Assembly: GCF_052065355.1 (NCBI RefSeq)
Contig: NZ_JBQHUF010000001.1
Span: forward strand, 1 to 64,000
Direction of reading: 5' to 3'
Source: Flavonifractor sp052065355
Lineage (GTDB): Bacteria; Bacillota; Clostridia; Oscillospirales; Oscillospiraceae
Length of the DNA stretch: 64,000 nt
Shown: in pieces, positions 15,368 to 23,709 of the stretch
Position numbering within the stretch: position 1 is the first letter of the stretch
Layout: each line of letters opens with the position of its first letter
Translations under genes and position numbers: made by a program
The notes under the pieces: generated by a model
Database searches by the model: none
The model's input: the letters and a program-made list of their open reading frames with translations, nothing else
What the model was told of the DNA's origin: nothing

Positions 15368-16644
15368 AAACACTGTATATCGAGTGTCACATGGGAGCGG
15401 CAGGGGACATGCTCATGTCCGCTCTGTATGAGCTGCTGGAGGACAAGGAGGGCTTTCTTAATACCATGAATGGTCTGGGACTGCCCGGCGTTCATCTGGA
15501 GGCGGTTCGAGGAGCTTCCGGCGGCATCTCCGGTACCCATATGAAGGTCACCGTCCACGGCCAGGAGGAGCTGGAGCACGACCACGACCACCATCACGGC
15601 CATGAGCACCACCATGATCACGACCATCCCCACGATCACGACCACGAGCATGACCATGAGCATCACCACGACCACGAACACGAACATCATCATCACCACC
15701 ATGCCACCCCCGGACATATCGCGGAGATCATTGACGCTCTGGATCTGCCCGATGAGGTGAAGGCCAATGCCCGGGGCGTGTATGATGCCATCGCCCAGGC
15801 GGAGGCCAAGGCCCACGGCTGCCCGGTGGGTGATGTCCACTACCATGAGGTGGGAGCTCTGGATGCGGTGGCCGACGTCACCGGCGTCTGCTACGCCATC
15901 AGTCTGCTGAAGCCCGACCGGGTAGTGGTGTCCCCCATCCACGTGGGCAGCGGCACCGTGAAGTGCGCCCACGGCGTTATGCCGGTGCCTGCCCCCGCTA
16001 CGGCCAATCTGCTCTTCGGCGTGCCGGTGTATGGCGGCGAGGTGATGGGGGAATTGTGCACTCCCACCGGTGCGGCCCTCCTCACCCACTTTGCCCAGTC
16101 CTTCGGCCCCATGCCGCCTATGACAGTGGACGCGGTGGGCTGCGGCGTGGGCACCAAGGTCTTTGCCGGCCGGGCCAACTGCGTCCGGGCTTTTCTGGGG
16201 GAGGACGCCCAGGAGGCCAACGGCACCATCACTGAGCTGGTGTGCAACATCGACGACATGACCCCTGAGGCCTTGGCCTTTGCCGCCTCCCGGCTGCTGG
16301 AGCTGGGCGCTCTGGACGTGTACACCGTGCCCGGTACCATGAAGAAGGGCCGATCCGGACATGTGCTCACCGTACTGTGCGAAGGCGACCGGGAGAAAGA
16401 ACTGGCCCGGGCAGTGATGGAGCAGACCACAACCAACGGTTTGCGGGTCCGCCGCTGCGCCAAGTACTTCCTTACCCCCGGCTCCGGCACGGTGGAGACC
16501 CGCTGGGGCACGGTGCGGGTCAAGACTGCCCAGGGCTACGGCGTCCGCCATGTGACGGCCGAGTATGAGTCTGCGGCGGAGCTGGCCCGGGCCAACGGTC
16601 TGCCCATCCAGACTGTGCTGGAAGACGTGCAGAAGCACCTGTAA
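15364..16644 (+). CDS. larC: Nickel-pincer cofactor nickel insertase, with long His-rich segment
   Basis: LarC is a CTP-dependent cyclometallase that inserts nickel into the dithiodicarboxylate intermediate. The gene is one uninterrupted 426-residue frame, unlike Lactobacillus plantarum, where larC1 and larC2 are joined by frameshifting. YIECHMGAAGDMLMSALYELL opens the protein, and CNIDDMTPE and TMKKGRSGHVLTVLC mark the C-terminal domain. Residues ~73-115 are an extreme His/Asp/Glu tract, mostly HDHDHH and HEHEHH repeats, a likely nickel-storage or -delivery segment. An ATGA overlap couples it to larB. Confidence 0.94.
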   Translation: MKTLYIECHMGAAGDMLMSALYELLEDKEGFLNTMNGLGLPGVHLEAVRGASGGISGTHMKVTVHGQEELEHDHDHHHGHEHHHDHDHPHDHDHEHDHEHHHDHEHEHHHHHHATPGHIAEIIDALDLPDEVKANARGVYDAIAQAEAKAHGCPVGDVHYHEVGALDAVADVTGVCYAISLLKPDRVVVSPIHVGSGTVKCAHGVMPVPAPATANLLFGVPVYGGEVMGELCTPTGAALLTHFAQSFGPMPPMTVDAVGCGVGTKVFAGRANCVRAFLGEDAQEANGTITELVCNIDDMTPEALAFAASRLLELGALDVYTVPGTMKKGRSGHVLTVLCEGDREKELARAVMEQTTTNGLRVRRCAKYFLTPGSGTVETRWGTVRVKTAQGYGVRHVTAEYESAAELARANGLPIQTVLEDVQKHL

Positions 16645-16662
16645 AGATAGAGAGGAGCATCC

Positions 16663-18231
16663 ATGAAGCGTATTCTTTCCCTGTCTCTTTCTGCCCTGCT
16701 GGCTGTGGGCCTACTCACCGGCTGCGGCGGCGATCCTGACCCCACACCCACTACTGCTGCGTCCAAGGACAGTGTGGTCATTGCCATGGGTACCACCTCC
16801 GAGCCGGAGGCGGGCTTCGACCCGGCCTACGGCTGGGGTGCCGGGGAGCACGTCCATGAGCCGCTGATCCAGTCCACCCTGACGGTGACCAACACCGACC
16901 TGACCATCGGCTACGACCTGGCTACCGACATGCAGGTCAGCGAGGACGGCCTCACCTGGACAGTCACCATCCGGAACGACGTGAAATTTACCGACGGAGA
17001 GCCGCTGACCGCCTCCGATGTGGCCTTTACCTACAACACCGTGAAGGAAGCAAGCTCTGTGAACGACTTCACCATGCTGGACTATGCCGAGGCCACCGAC
17101 GATACCACCGTGGTGTTCCACATGGTTACGCCCTTCTCCATCTGGCCCTATACCATGGCCATCGTGGGCATCGTACCCGAACACGCCTATGATCCCGCTA
17201 CCTACGGCTCCAACCCCATCGGCTCCGGCCGTTACATCCTGAAGCAGTGGGACCGGGGCCAGCAGGTGATTTTGGAGGCAAACCCGGACTACTACGGCGA
17301 GGCGCCCCAGATGAAGCAGGTGACTATCCTCTTTATGGAGGAGGACGCCGCCTTCCTGGCGGTACAGGCCGGTCAGGTGGACCTGGCCTATACCTCTGCC
17401 ACCTATTCCGATCAGAGCCCTGCCGGATATACCCTGGCGTCCTATCAGAGTGTGGATAACCGTGGCTTCAATCTGCCGGTGATCGAGGGTACCCTCACCG
17501 GGGACGTGCTGGTGCGCCGGGCTATCAATATCGGCATCGACCGCCAGGAGATGATCGACAACGTACTGAACGGTTACGGCACGCCCGCTTACAGCGTGTG
17601 TGACCAGCTGCCTTGGTATAACGATGCCTCCGAGGTATCCTATGACCCCGAGGGCGCCGCCGCTCTGCTGGATCAGGCAGGGTGGACCATGGGAGCCGAC
17701 GGCGTCCGGGAGAAGGACGGTGTGAAGGCGGAGCTGAACCTGCTCTACCCCACCAGCGATTCCGTGCGTCAGGCCCTTTGCGCCGACTTTGCCAATCAGC
17801 TGGGTGAACTGGGCATCTCCTGCACCATCGAGGGCGTGGGCTGGGACACCGCCTATGACCGGGCCCAGACCGAGCCTCTGATCTGGGGCTGGGGCGCCCA
17901 TACCCCCATGGAGCTGTACAACATCTATCACACCATCGGGGACACTGGCACCGCCCAGTATTCTCCTTATGCCAATTCCACCGTGGATTCCTATATGGAC
18001 CAGGCCCTGGCCTGCTCTGACCTGGAAGAGTCCTATGAGCTGTGGCAGAAGGCCCAGTGGGACGGCACCACCGGCGTCACCCAGGACGGAGACATCCCCT
18101 GGGTGTGGCTGGTGAATGTGGATCACCTGTACTGGGTGCGGGAAGGCCTCCAGGTGGCAGAGCAGAAGATCCACCCCCACGGCCACGGCTGGTCTATCGT
18201 CAATAACGTGGACCAGTGGAGCTGGAACTGA
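16663..18231 (+). CDS. ABC transporter substrate-binding lipoprotein, family 5 (probably nickel)
   Basis: A 522-residue extracytoplasmic solute-binding protein anchored by a lipobox (LLTGC at about residues 18-22). The family 5 (peptide/nickel, SBP_bac_5) core is evident: WTVTIRNDVKFTDGEPLTASDVAFTY, IPEHAYDP-like VPEHAYDP, NPIGSGRYILKQWDRGQ, and RRAINIGIDRQEMIDNVLNGYG. It lies 18 bp after larC and ahead of two permeases and two ATPases. The family includes NikA and OppA; context with nickel-cofactor genes favours nickel or a nickel chelate. Substrate specificity is therefore inferred. Confidence 0.88.
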   Translation: MKRILSLSLSALLAVGLLTGCGGDPDPTPTTAASKDSVVIAMGTTSEPEAGFDPAYGWGAGEHVHEPLIQSTLTVTNTDLTIGYDLATDMQVSEDGLTWTVTIRNDVKFTDGEPLTASDVAFTYNTVKEASSVNDFTMLDYAEATDDTTVVFHMVTPFSIWPYTMAIVGIVPEHAYDPATYGSNPIGSGRYILKQWDRGQQVILEANPDYYGEAPQMKQVTILFMEEDAAFLAVQAGQVDLAYTSATYSDQSPAGYTLASYQSVDNRGFNLPVIEGTLTGDVLVRRAINIGIDRQEMIDNVLNGYGTPAYSVCDQLPWYNDASEVSYDPEGAAALLDQAGWTMGADGVREKDGVKAELNLLYPTSDSVRQALCADFANQLGELGISCTIEGVGWDTAYDRAQTEPLIWGWGAHTPMELYNIYHTIGDTGTAQYSPYANSTVDSYMDQALACSDLEESYELWQKAQWDGTTGVTQDGDIPWVWLVNVDHLYWVREGLQVAEQKIHPHGHGWSIVNNVDQWSWN

Positions 18232-18257
18232 TATCCCACCGGAAAGAAGGAGTCTTC

Positions 18258-19250
18258 TTGAAACACCGCCTGATCTTCACGGGCAAAAAACTGATCCGGA
18301 TGGTCCTGCTGCTGCTGGGCGTCAGCCTGGCGGCCTTCCTGCTCATGTCCGCTTCTCCCTTGGACCCGCTGCAGACCAACGTGGGCCAGGCGGCTCTGGG
18401 CACCATGAGCCAGGAACAGGTGGCCAAGCTGGAGGAGTACTGGGGGGTCAACGACCCGCCGGTCCAGCGCTATCTGGGCTGGCTCAGCGACTTTGTGCGG
18501 GGTGATATGGGAACATCCCTGCTCTACCGCCAGCCGGTGAGCCAGGTCATCGGCCAGCGGCTTCAGAATTCCCTGTGGCTCATGGCCTTTGCCTGGGTGC
18601 TCTCCGGCGTGCTGGGGCTCATCCTGGGTGTGCTGGCCGGGGCCAACCGGGGCAGCCTGGGAGACAAGGTGATCCGGGGCTACTGCCTGCTGATCTCCAG
18701 CACCCCCACCTTCTGGCTGGCCCTGGTGCTGCTCATCGTGTTCGCCGTGTGGCTAGGGGTGCTGCCCATCGGCCTGTCGGTGCCCATCGGAGTGGACGCC
18801 GCCAGCGTTACCCTGGGCGACCGGCTGTACCACGCCATCCTGCCTGCCCTCACCCTCAGCATCACCGGGGTGGCCAATATCACCCTCCACACCCGGGAGA
18901 AGATGATTGACATCCTGGAGAGCGACTATGTCCTCTTTGCCCGAGCCAGGGGAGAGTCCAAGACCTCCATTGTGCTCCGCCACGGTCTGCGCAATGTGGC
19001 CCTGCCCGCCATCACCCTCCAGTTTGCCTCCATCAGTGAGATTTTCGGCGGCTCGGTGCTGGTAGAGCAGGTGTTCTCCTACCCCGGCCTGGGCCAGGCT
19101 GCCGTCAACGCCGGTTTGGGCAGCGACCTGCCACTGCTGCTGGGTATCACGGTGGTGAGTGCCGCCATCGTCTTCGGCGGCAACCTCATTGCCGACCTGC
19201 TTTACGGCGTGGTGGACCCCAAGATCAGAAGGGGGGCGGCCAAGGCATGA
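18258..19250 (+). CDS. ABC transporter permease, NikB/DppB type
   Basis: First membrane subunit of the importer, 330 residues with about six transmembrane helices and the inner-membrane-component EAA-type loop (ESDYVLFARARGESKTSIVLRHGLRN). The start is a TTG at 18258 with AAGGAG at 18247-18252; an ATG 42 bp upstream in frame overlaps the lipoprotein gene and lacks a ribosome site. It overlaps the next permease by ATGA. Sequence alone does not separate NikB from DppB; nickel is suggested by the operon. Confidence 0.87.
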   Translation: MKHRLIFTGKKLIRMVLLLLGVSLAAFLLMSASPLDPLQTNVGQAALGTMSQEQVAKLEEYWGVNDPPVQRYLGWLSDFVRGDMGTSLLYRQPVSQVIGQRLQNSLWLMAFAWVLSGVLGLILGVLAGANRGSLGDKVIRGYCLLISSTPTFWLALVLLIVFAVWLGVLPIGLSVPIGVDAASVTLGDRLYHAILPALTLSITGVANITLHTREKMIDILESDYVLFARARGESKTSIVLRHGLRNVALPAITLQFASISEIFGGSVLVEQVFSYPGLGQAAVNAGLGSDLPLLLGITVVSAAIVFGGNLIADLLYGVVDPKIRRGAAKA

Positions 19251-20071
19251 AGCGCTTCAATCGCAGGCAGCGGGCTCTGGCCCTGCTGCTCTTTGCCGCA
19301 GCCCTGCTGTGCGCCGTGACGGTGGCGGGCATGCTGCTGTCTGACCGAGCCATGGTCACCGACTTCTCCCGAAAAAACCTGGCCCCCTGTACCCAGTTCC
19401 TTTTCGGAACCGACTGGATGGGCCGGGACATGCTCTCCCGTACCCTGACGGGCCTGTCCCTCAGTATCCGCATCGGCCTGCTCACCGCCGCTGTCAGCGC
19501 CGTTATCGCCCTGCTGCTGGGGGCGGGCTCAGCCCTACTGGGCGGCTGGGCGGACAGTGTGGTCTCCTGGGTCATCGACCTGGTGATGGGTATCCCCCAT
19601 ATCCTGCTGGTTATGCTCATCTCTCTGGCCTTCGGCAAGGGTTTCACCGGCGTGGTGGCGGGAGTGGCTCTCAGCCACTGGACCTCCCTGGCCCGGGTGG
19701 TGCGGGGAGAGGTGCTCCAGATCAAGGGAGCTCCCTACGTATTGGTGGCGGGTAAGCTAGGACTGTCCCGGGGCGCTATCCTCCGGCGGCATATGATTCC
19801 CCACCTGCTGCCCCAGTTCTTAACCGGTCTGGTGCTGCTCTTCCCTCACGCCATCCTCCACGAGGCCAGCGTCACCTTCCTGGGCTTCGGCCTGCCGCCG
19901 GAGCAGCCTGCCATCGGTGTGATTCTGTCTGAGAGTATGAGCTACCTCACCACCGGCAAGTGGTGGCTGGCGGTGTTCCCCGGCCTGGCCCTGGTGGGTG
20001 TGGTGCTGCTCTTTGCCTTGCTGGGAGACCAGCTGCGCCGCCTGCTGGATCCAGCCAGCGTCCATGAATAG
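19247..20071 (+). CDS. ABC transporter permease, NikC/DppC type
   Basis: Second membrane subunit, 274 residues. An N-terminal helix is followed by the typical FGTDWMGRDMLSRTLTGLSLSIRIG motif, five further helices, the ATPase-contact loop (GAPYVLVAGKLGLSRGAILRRHMIPH), and a C-terminal EASVTFLGFGLPPEQPAIGVIL block. Its start overlaps the preceding gene's stop by ATGA, and the ATPase genes follow closely. Confidence 0.88.
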   Translation: MKRFNRRQRALALLLFAAALLCAVTVAGMLLSDRAMVTDFSRKNLAPCTQFLFGTDWMGRDMLSRTLTGLSLSIRIGLLTAAVSAVIALLLGAGSALLGGWADSVVSWVIDLVMGIPHILLVMLISLAFGKGFTGVVAGVALSHWTSLARVVRGEVLQIKGAPYVLVAGKLGLSRGAILRRHMIPHLLPQFLTGLVLLFPHAILHEASVTFLGFGLPPEQPAIGVILSESMSYLTTGKWWLAVFPGLALVGVVLLFALLGDQLRRLLDPASVHE

Positions 20072-20082
20072 GAGGGATGGAA

Positions 20083-21015
20083 ATGGGACCGATTTTGGAA
20101 GTAAAAGACCTGTCCATCTCCTTCACCCAGTATGAGAAAGGCACCCGCCGACGGGAGCTGCCGGTGATCCGGAACCTCTCCCTCACCATTGAGGCCGGGC
20201 AGGTGGCGGCGGTGGTGGGCTCCAGCGGCTCAGGCAAGAGCCTGCTGGCCCATGGCATCCTGGGCATCCTGCCCTACAACAGCCATATGGAGGGGGAGAT
20301 CCGCTACGATGGAGCGCCCCTCACCCCCAAACGGGCGGAAAGGCTCCGGGGACGTGAGATTGTACTGGTGCCTCAGGGGGTGACCTACCTGGACCCCCTG
20401 ATGAAGGTGGGACCTCAGCTTCGAGGTGACCATCGGGACGCCCGGGCCAAGGAACAGAGCCGGGCGGTACTGGAGCGGTATGGTCTGGGTGCGGAGACCG
20501 AGGAGCTCTATCCCTTTGAGCTGTCCGGCGGCATGGCCCGCCGGGTACTGATCGCTACCGCTGCCGCCCAGTCCCCCAGACTGCTCATCGCCGACGAGCC
20601 CACCCCCGGTCTGGATGCCCGGGCGGCCAAACGGATCCTCAGCCATTTTCGGGAGATCGCTGACCAGGGAGCGGGTGTGCTTCTCATCACCCACGATCTG
20701 GAGCTGGCCCTCACCATCGCCCATAAGGTGGCGGTGTTTTACGCCGGTGAGACGGTGGAGGAGGCGAATGCCTCCGACTTTTCCGCCGGGCGGCTCCGCC
20801 ACCCCTATACCAACGCTCTGTGGAACGCCCTGCCGTCCAACGGCTTTACCCCCATTCCCGGTGCCCAGCCCTGGCCGGGGGAGGAGGGGACCGGGTGTCC
20901 CTTTGCCCCACGCTGTTCCCGTCGGACCGAGGCCTGCGCCGGGGAGATCCCGGTACGGACGGTAAACGGCGGCCGTGTCCGATGCCTGTATCCGGAAGGA
21001 GGAGAGGAACAGTGA
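20083..21015 (+). CDS. ABC transporter ATPase, NikD/DppD type
   Basis: ATP-binding subunit of the nickel/peptide-type importer, 310 residues. Walker A GSSGSGKSLL, signature LSGGMARRVLIATA, Walker B LLIADEPTPGLD, and the C-terminal oligopeptide/dipeptide extension with GCPFAPRCSRRTEAC. Two ATGs compete: the one at 20077 is only one base from GGAGG, while 20083 sits at seven bases, so 20083 is chosen. It overlaps the partner ATPase by a GTGA. Confidence 0.88.
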   Translation: MGPILEVKDLSISFTQYEKGTRRRELPVIRNLSLTIEAGQVAAVVGSSGSGKSLLAHGILGILPYNSHMEGEIRYDGAPLTPKRAERLRGREIVLVPQGVTYLDPLMKVGPQLRGDHRDARAKEQSRAVLERYGLGAETEELYPFELSGGMARRVLIATAAAQSPRLLIADEPTPGLDARAAKRILSHFREIADQGAGVLLITHDLELALTIAHKVAVFYAGETVEEANASDFSAGRLRHPYTNALWNALPSNGFTPIPGAQPWPGEEGTGCPFAPRCSRRTEACAGEIPVRTVNGGRVRCLYPEGGEEQ

Positions 21016-21608
21016 GTCTGGAGGGAAAAGGACTGACCTTCGGCTACCGCAAAAAGAGCCGGGTGTTGGAGGCTGTGGACCTCACGGTGGAGCCCGGGGA
21101 GCGGGTAGGTCTTGCGGGCCCCAGCGGCCGGGGCAAGACTACTTTATGTAAACTTCTGGCGGGTTATGAGAAGCCCACCGGGGGAACGGTTCTGCTGGAC
21201 GGCAAGCCGCTGGACGCCTACCGGGGGCTGTGCCCGGTGCAGATGATCTGGCAGCATCCAGAGACGGCGGTGGATCCTCTGCTGAAGCTGAAGGACTCGG
21301 TATCGGAAGCCGGTCCGGTAGAGGAGGGGCTGATGGATGCCCTCCACATTCAGCCCGGCTGGCTGGAGCGCTATCCCACCGAACTTTCCGGTGGAGAATT
21401 GCAGCGGTTTTGTATCGCCCGGGCTCTGGCTCCCGGGGTAAAGTACCTGCTGTGCGACGAGATTACCGCTATGCTGGACCCTATTACCCAGGCACAGATC
21501 TGGAATGTGCTGCTGGCGGAGGCGGAGCGCCGGGACCTGGGCCTGCTCATTGTCAGCCACGACTCCGCCCTGTTGGAGCGCTTGTGTACCCGGATCCAGC
21601 ATCTGTAG
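21012..21608 (+). CDS. ABC transporter ATPase, NikE/DppF type (short)
   Basis: Partner ATPase of 198 residues, starting at a GTG overlapping the previous stop. Walker A GPSGRGKTTL, signature LSGGELQRFCIARAL and Walker B YLLCDEITAMLD are all present, so it should hydrolyse ATP. It is shorter than usual (about 250 or more) because it lacks the C-terminal peptide-transporter extension, as is common for the NikE-like member. Last gene of the ~7.9-kb lar-nickel unit; the MarR promoter begins only 8 bp later. Confidence 0.86.
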   Translation: MSLEGKGLTFGYRKKSRVLEAVDLTVEPGERVGLAGPSGRGKTTLCKLLAGYEKPTGGTVLLDGKPLDAYRGLCPVQMIWQHPETAVDPLLKLKDSVSEAGPVEEGLMDALHIQPGWLERYPTELSGGELQRFCIARALAPGVKYLLCDEITAMLDPITQAQIWNVLLAEAERRDLGLLIVSHDSALLERLCTRIQHL

Positions 21609-21615
21609 GAAGGGG

Positions 21616-21677
21616 TTGACAGGAGGAACTTTTCTGCCATATAATTGGGATACAAACTATTTGTATATCAATTATAT
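21616..21677 (+). promoter_or_regulatory. Promoter with 39-bp palindromic MarR operator
   Basis: TTGACA (21616-21621) and TATAAT (21640-21645) form the promoter. A near-perfect palindrome spans 21639-21677: outer arms ATATAATTG/CAATTATAT, inner arms ATACAAA/TTTGTAT around a CTA centre at 21657-21659. It covers the -10 box and start site and ends just before the ribosome site, a classic arrangement for MarR autorepression. Confidence 0.85.
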
Positions 21678-21687
21678 GGGAGGAACT

Positions 21688-22122
21688 ATGGATCAGAGCT
21701 TTCATTATCTGCTCATGGCCGCTCAGGGGATGTTCCAGCGGACGGTCATGGGTGAACTGAGCAAGGCGGGGCTGACTGCGGGTCAGCCCAAGGTATTGGA
21801 CTATCTGGGGCTCCACGACGGTAGCATCCAGAAGCATATCGCGGCAGGGTGCCAGATTGACCCTGCCACTCTCACCGGTCTGCTGGGCCGGATGGAGGAG
21901 AAGGGGCTCATTGAGCGCCGCAGTCAGGACGGCGACCGCCGCTCTCTCTACGTGTATCTGACGGCGGAGGGCTGGGAAAAGCAGAAGCTGGTCCGGTCCG
22001 TGCTGACACGAATGGAGACGCAGGTCCTGGATGGCCTGGCTCAGGAGCACCGTGATGCTCTGACGGAGGGCCTGCTGCAGGTCTGCCTCTCTTTGGCGGA
22101 AGACAAGGAGGCACTGCAATGA
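21688..22122 (+). CDS. MarR-family transcriptional regulator
   Basis: A 144-residue winged-helix regulator. The DNA-binding part runs GLTAGQPKVLDYLGLH through GCQIDPATLTGLLGRMEEKGLIERR to the wing SQDGDRRSLYVYLT. It overlaps the following membrane-protein gene by ATGA and sits behind a large palindromic operator, so it probably represses this two-gene operon and is released by a small ligand. It is clearly related to the MarR protein at 27049-27483 (shared FH..L start and GQPKVL motif). Confidence 0.92.
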   Translation: MDQSFHYLLMAAQGMFQRTVMGELSKAGLTAGQPKVLDYLGLHDGSIQKHIAAGCQIDPATLTGLLGRMEEKGLIERRSQDGDRRSLYVYLTAEGWEKQKLVRSVLTRMETQVLDGLAQEHRDALTEGLLQVCLSLAEDKEALQ

Positions 22123-22799
22123 GCAAAGCTGAATTGGTCCGCCGGTACATCTTTTTCATCGTGGGGCTCTTTGTCAACTCCCTGGGTATCGCCCTGATTA
22201 CCAAGGGAGATCTGGGTACCTCGCCCATCTCCAGCATTCCCTATACCCTGAGTATCGGTTTTACGCCTTCTCTGGGTATGTTCACCTTGTACTTCAGCCT
22301 GCTGCTCATTGTGCTCCAGTTGGCTATTCTCCGAAAGAATTTTCCCAAGGAATTTTGGCTCCAGATCCCGGTGTCCCTGGGCTTCTCTTACTTTATTGAT
22401 CTGTCCATGTCTCTGCTGAGCTTTGTCCATCCTCAGAGCTATCCCGTCAAGGCGGTGTTCCTGCTGGTGGGTTGTCTGGTGCTGGGCTTCGGCGTTTTTA
22501 TGGAAATGGCCGCCAATGTGGTCATGCTGCCGGGAGAATGTACCGTCAAGGCCATCTCCACCACCTGGAATACCGACTTCGGTAAGACCAAGGTGGCAGT
22601 GGATGTGACCATGGCGGCCACGGCGGCGGTGCTGGGGCTGATCCTCTACCGGGAACTCACCGGTGTGCGGGAGGGCACTTTTGTTTCCGCACTGTTGGTG
22701 GGGGCCATTGCCCGTACCTTCAACAAGCAGATTGGTGAATGGATCCAGTCCCTGCTGAGCGTAAAAGCCGGTGTTGACATCCCGGAGCAGACACGGTAG
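22119..22799 (+). CDS. YczE/YitT-type integral membrane protein (DUF6198-like)
   Basis: A 226-residue membrane protein with five or six hydrophobic segments. The conserved GIALITKGDLGTSPISSIPY motif near residues 21-40 is typical of the YczE/YyaS family, whose biochemical role is unsettled. It is translationally coupled to the MarR gene. A role in export or membrane homeostasis in response to the MarR ligand is inferred from this arrangement only. Confidence 0.75.
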   Translation: MSKAELVRRYIFFIVGLFVNSLGIALITKGDLGTSPISSIPYTLSIGFTPSLGMFTLYFSLLLIVLQLAILRKNFPKEFWLQIPVSLGFSYFIDLSMSLLSFVHPQSYPVKAVFLLVGCLVLGFGVFMEMAANVVMLPGECTVKAISTTWNTDFGKTKVAVDVTMAATAAVLGLILYRELTGVREGTFVSALLVGAIARTFNKQIGEWIQSLLSVKAGVDIPEQTR

Positions 22800-22811
22800 A
22801 ATATGAGCCAC

Positions 22812-22841
22812 GCCCGACCCTTTCGGGGGCCGGGCAATATT
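22812..22841 (+). terminator. Probable terminator after the MarR operon
   Basis: GCCCG ... CGGGC (22812-22835) with internal GACCC/GGGGG pairing, followed by AATATTTTA. The U run is weak. Confidence 0.5.
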
Positions 22842-22852
22842 TTACATATCAG

Positions 22853-22866
22853 TTAGTTACAACTAA
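22853..22866 (+). promoter_or_regulatory. Palindromic operator upstream of the ZIP transporter gene
   Basis: TTAGTT-AC-AACTAA is a perfect 6-bp-arm palindrome 60 bp before the ZIP gene. It resembles DtxR/MntR-type metalloregulator boxes in size and TTAG...CTAA ends; assignment to a metal repressor is inference from the neighbour. Confidence 0.5.
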
Positions 22867-22926
22867 TTATGGAAGAAAAAAGCCCGCCCATGAGGGCAGA
22901 CCACTCCGATCATAGAGGTGAAACAT

Positions 22927-23709
22927 ATGGATCTTACAGTATGGATGGGTGTTATGATCCCATTTCTCGGAACCAGTTTGGGCGCGGCCTGCGTGCTGCT
23001 GATGCGCGGACAGCTGCGGCAGAATGTTCAGCGGGGCCTCACCGGCTTTGCCACCGGTGTGATGACGGCGGCTTCCATATGGAGTCTGCTGATCCCTGCC
23101 ATGGACCAGTCGGCCCACCTGGGCCGGTGGGCCTTTCTCCCCGCTGCTGGGGGCTTTTGGGCGGGGGTGCTGTTTTTGCTGCTGCTGGACCACGTGGTGC
23201 CCCACCTCCACCTGGGCAGTCAAAAGGCGGAGGGACCCAGAAGCCGCCTGGCCCGGACCACCATGTTGGTGCTGGCGGTGACCATCCATAACATCCCGGA
23301 GGGAATGGCCGTGGGTGTGGTCTTTGCCGGGTACCTTTCAGGGCATACCGCTATCACCTTCGGCGGTGCTCTGGTGCTGGCCATCGGCATCGCCATCCAG
23401 AACTTCCCTGAGGGGGCAATCATCTCCCTGCCCTTGCGTTCGGAGGGCGTGAGCCGAGGAAAAGCCCTGCTATGGGGTGTGCTCTCCGGTGTGGTGGAGC
23501 CTGTGGCGGCCATCCTGACCCTGTGGGGGGCGGGACTGCTGGTGCCGGTGCTGCCTGTTCTGCTCAGCTTTGCCGCCGGCGCCATGCTCTACGTGGTGGT
23601 GGAGGAGCTGATCCCCGAGATGTCGGCGGAGCCTCACTCCAATATCGGCGTGCTGGCCTTCTCTCTGGGCTTTACAGTGATGATGACTCTGGACTCTGCC
23701 CTGGGCTGA
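22927..23709 (+). CDS. ZIP-family metal transporter (ZupT/GufA-like)
   Basis: A 260-residue, eight-helix transporter for divalent metals such as Zn or Fe. Helix IV carries the metal-site motif TIHNIPEGMAVG (His, Asn, Glu) and helix V its partner AIQNFPEGAIISLP, both characteristic of the GufA branch. A short HLHLG loop lies between. The start at 22927 has AGAGGTG six bases upstream. The last 38 bp overlap the convergent DUF4317 gene. Confidence 0.92.
   Translation: MDLTVWMGVMIPFLGTSLGAACVLLMRGQLRQNVQRGLTGFATGVMTAASIWSLLIPAMDQSAHLGRWAFLPAAGGFWAGVLFLLLLDHVVPHLHLGSQKAEGPRSRLARTTMLVLAVTIHNIPEGMAVGVVFAGYLSGHTAITFGGALVLAIGIAIQNFPEGAIISLPLRSEGVSRGKALLWGVLSGVVEPVAAILTLWGAGLLVPVLPVLLSFAAGAMLYVVVEELIPEMSAEPHSNIGVLAFSLGFTVMMTLDSALG

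Noticed and set aside
15580..15705. Short repeats suggestive of a CRISPR or VNTR
   Set aside because: These are codon repeats for the His/Asp/Glu tract of LarC, in frame and without spacers.
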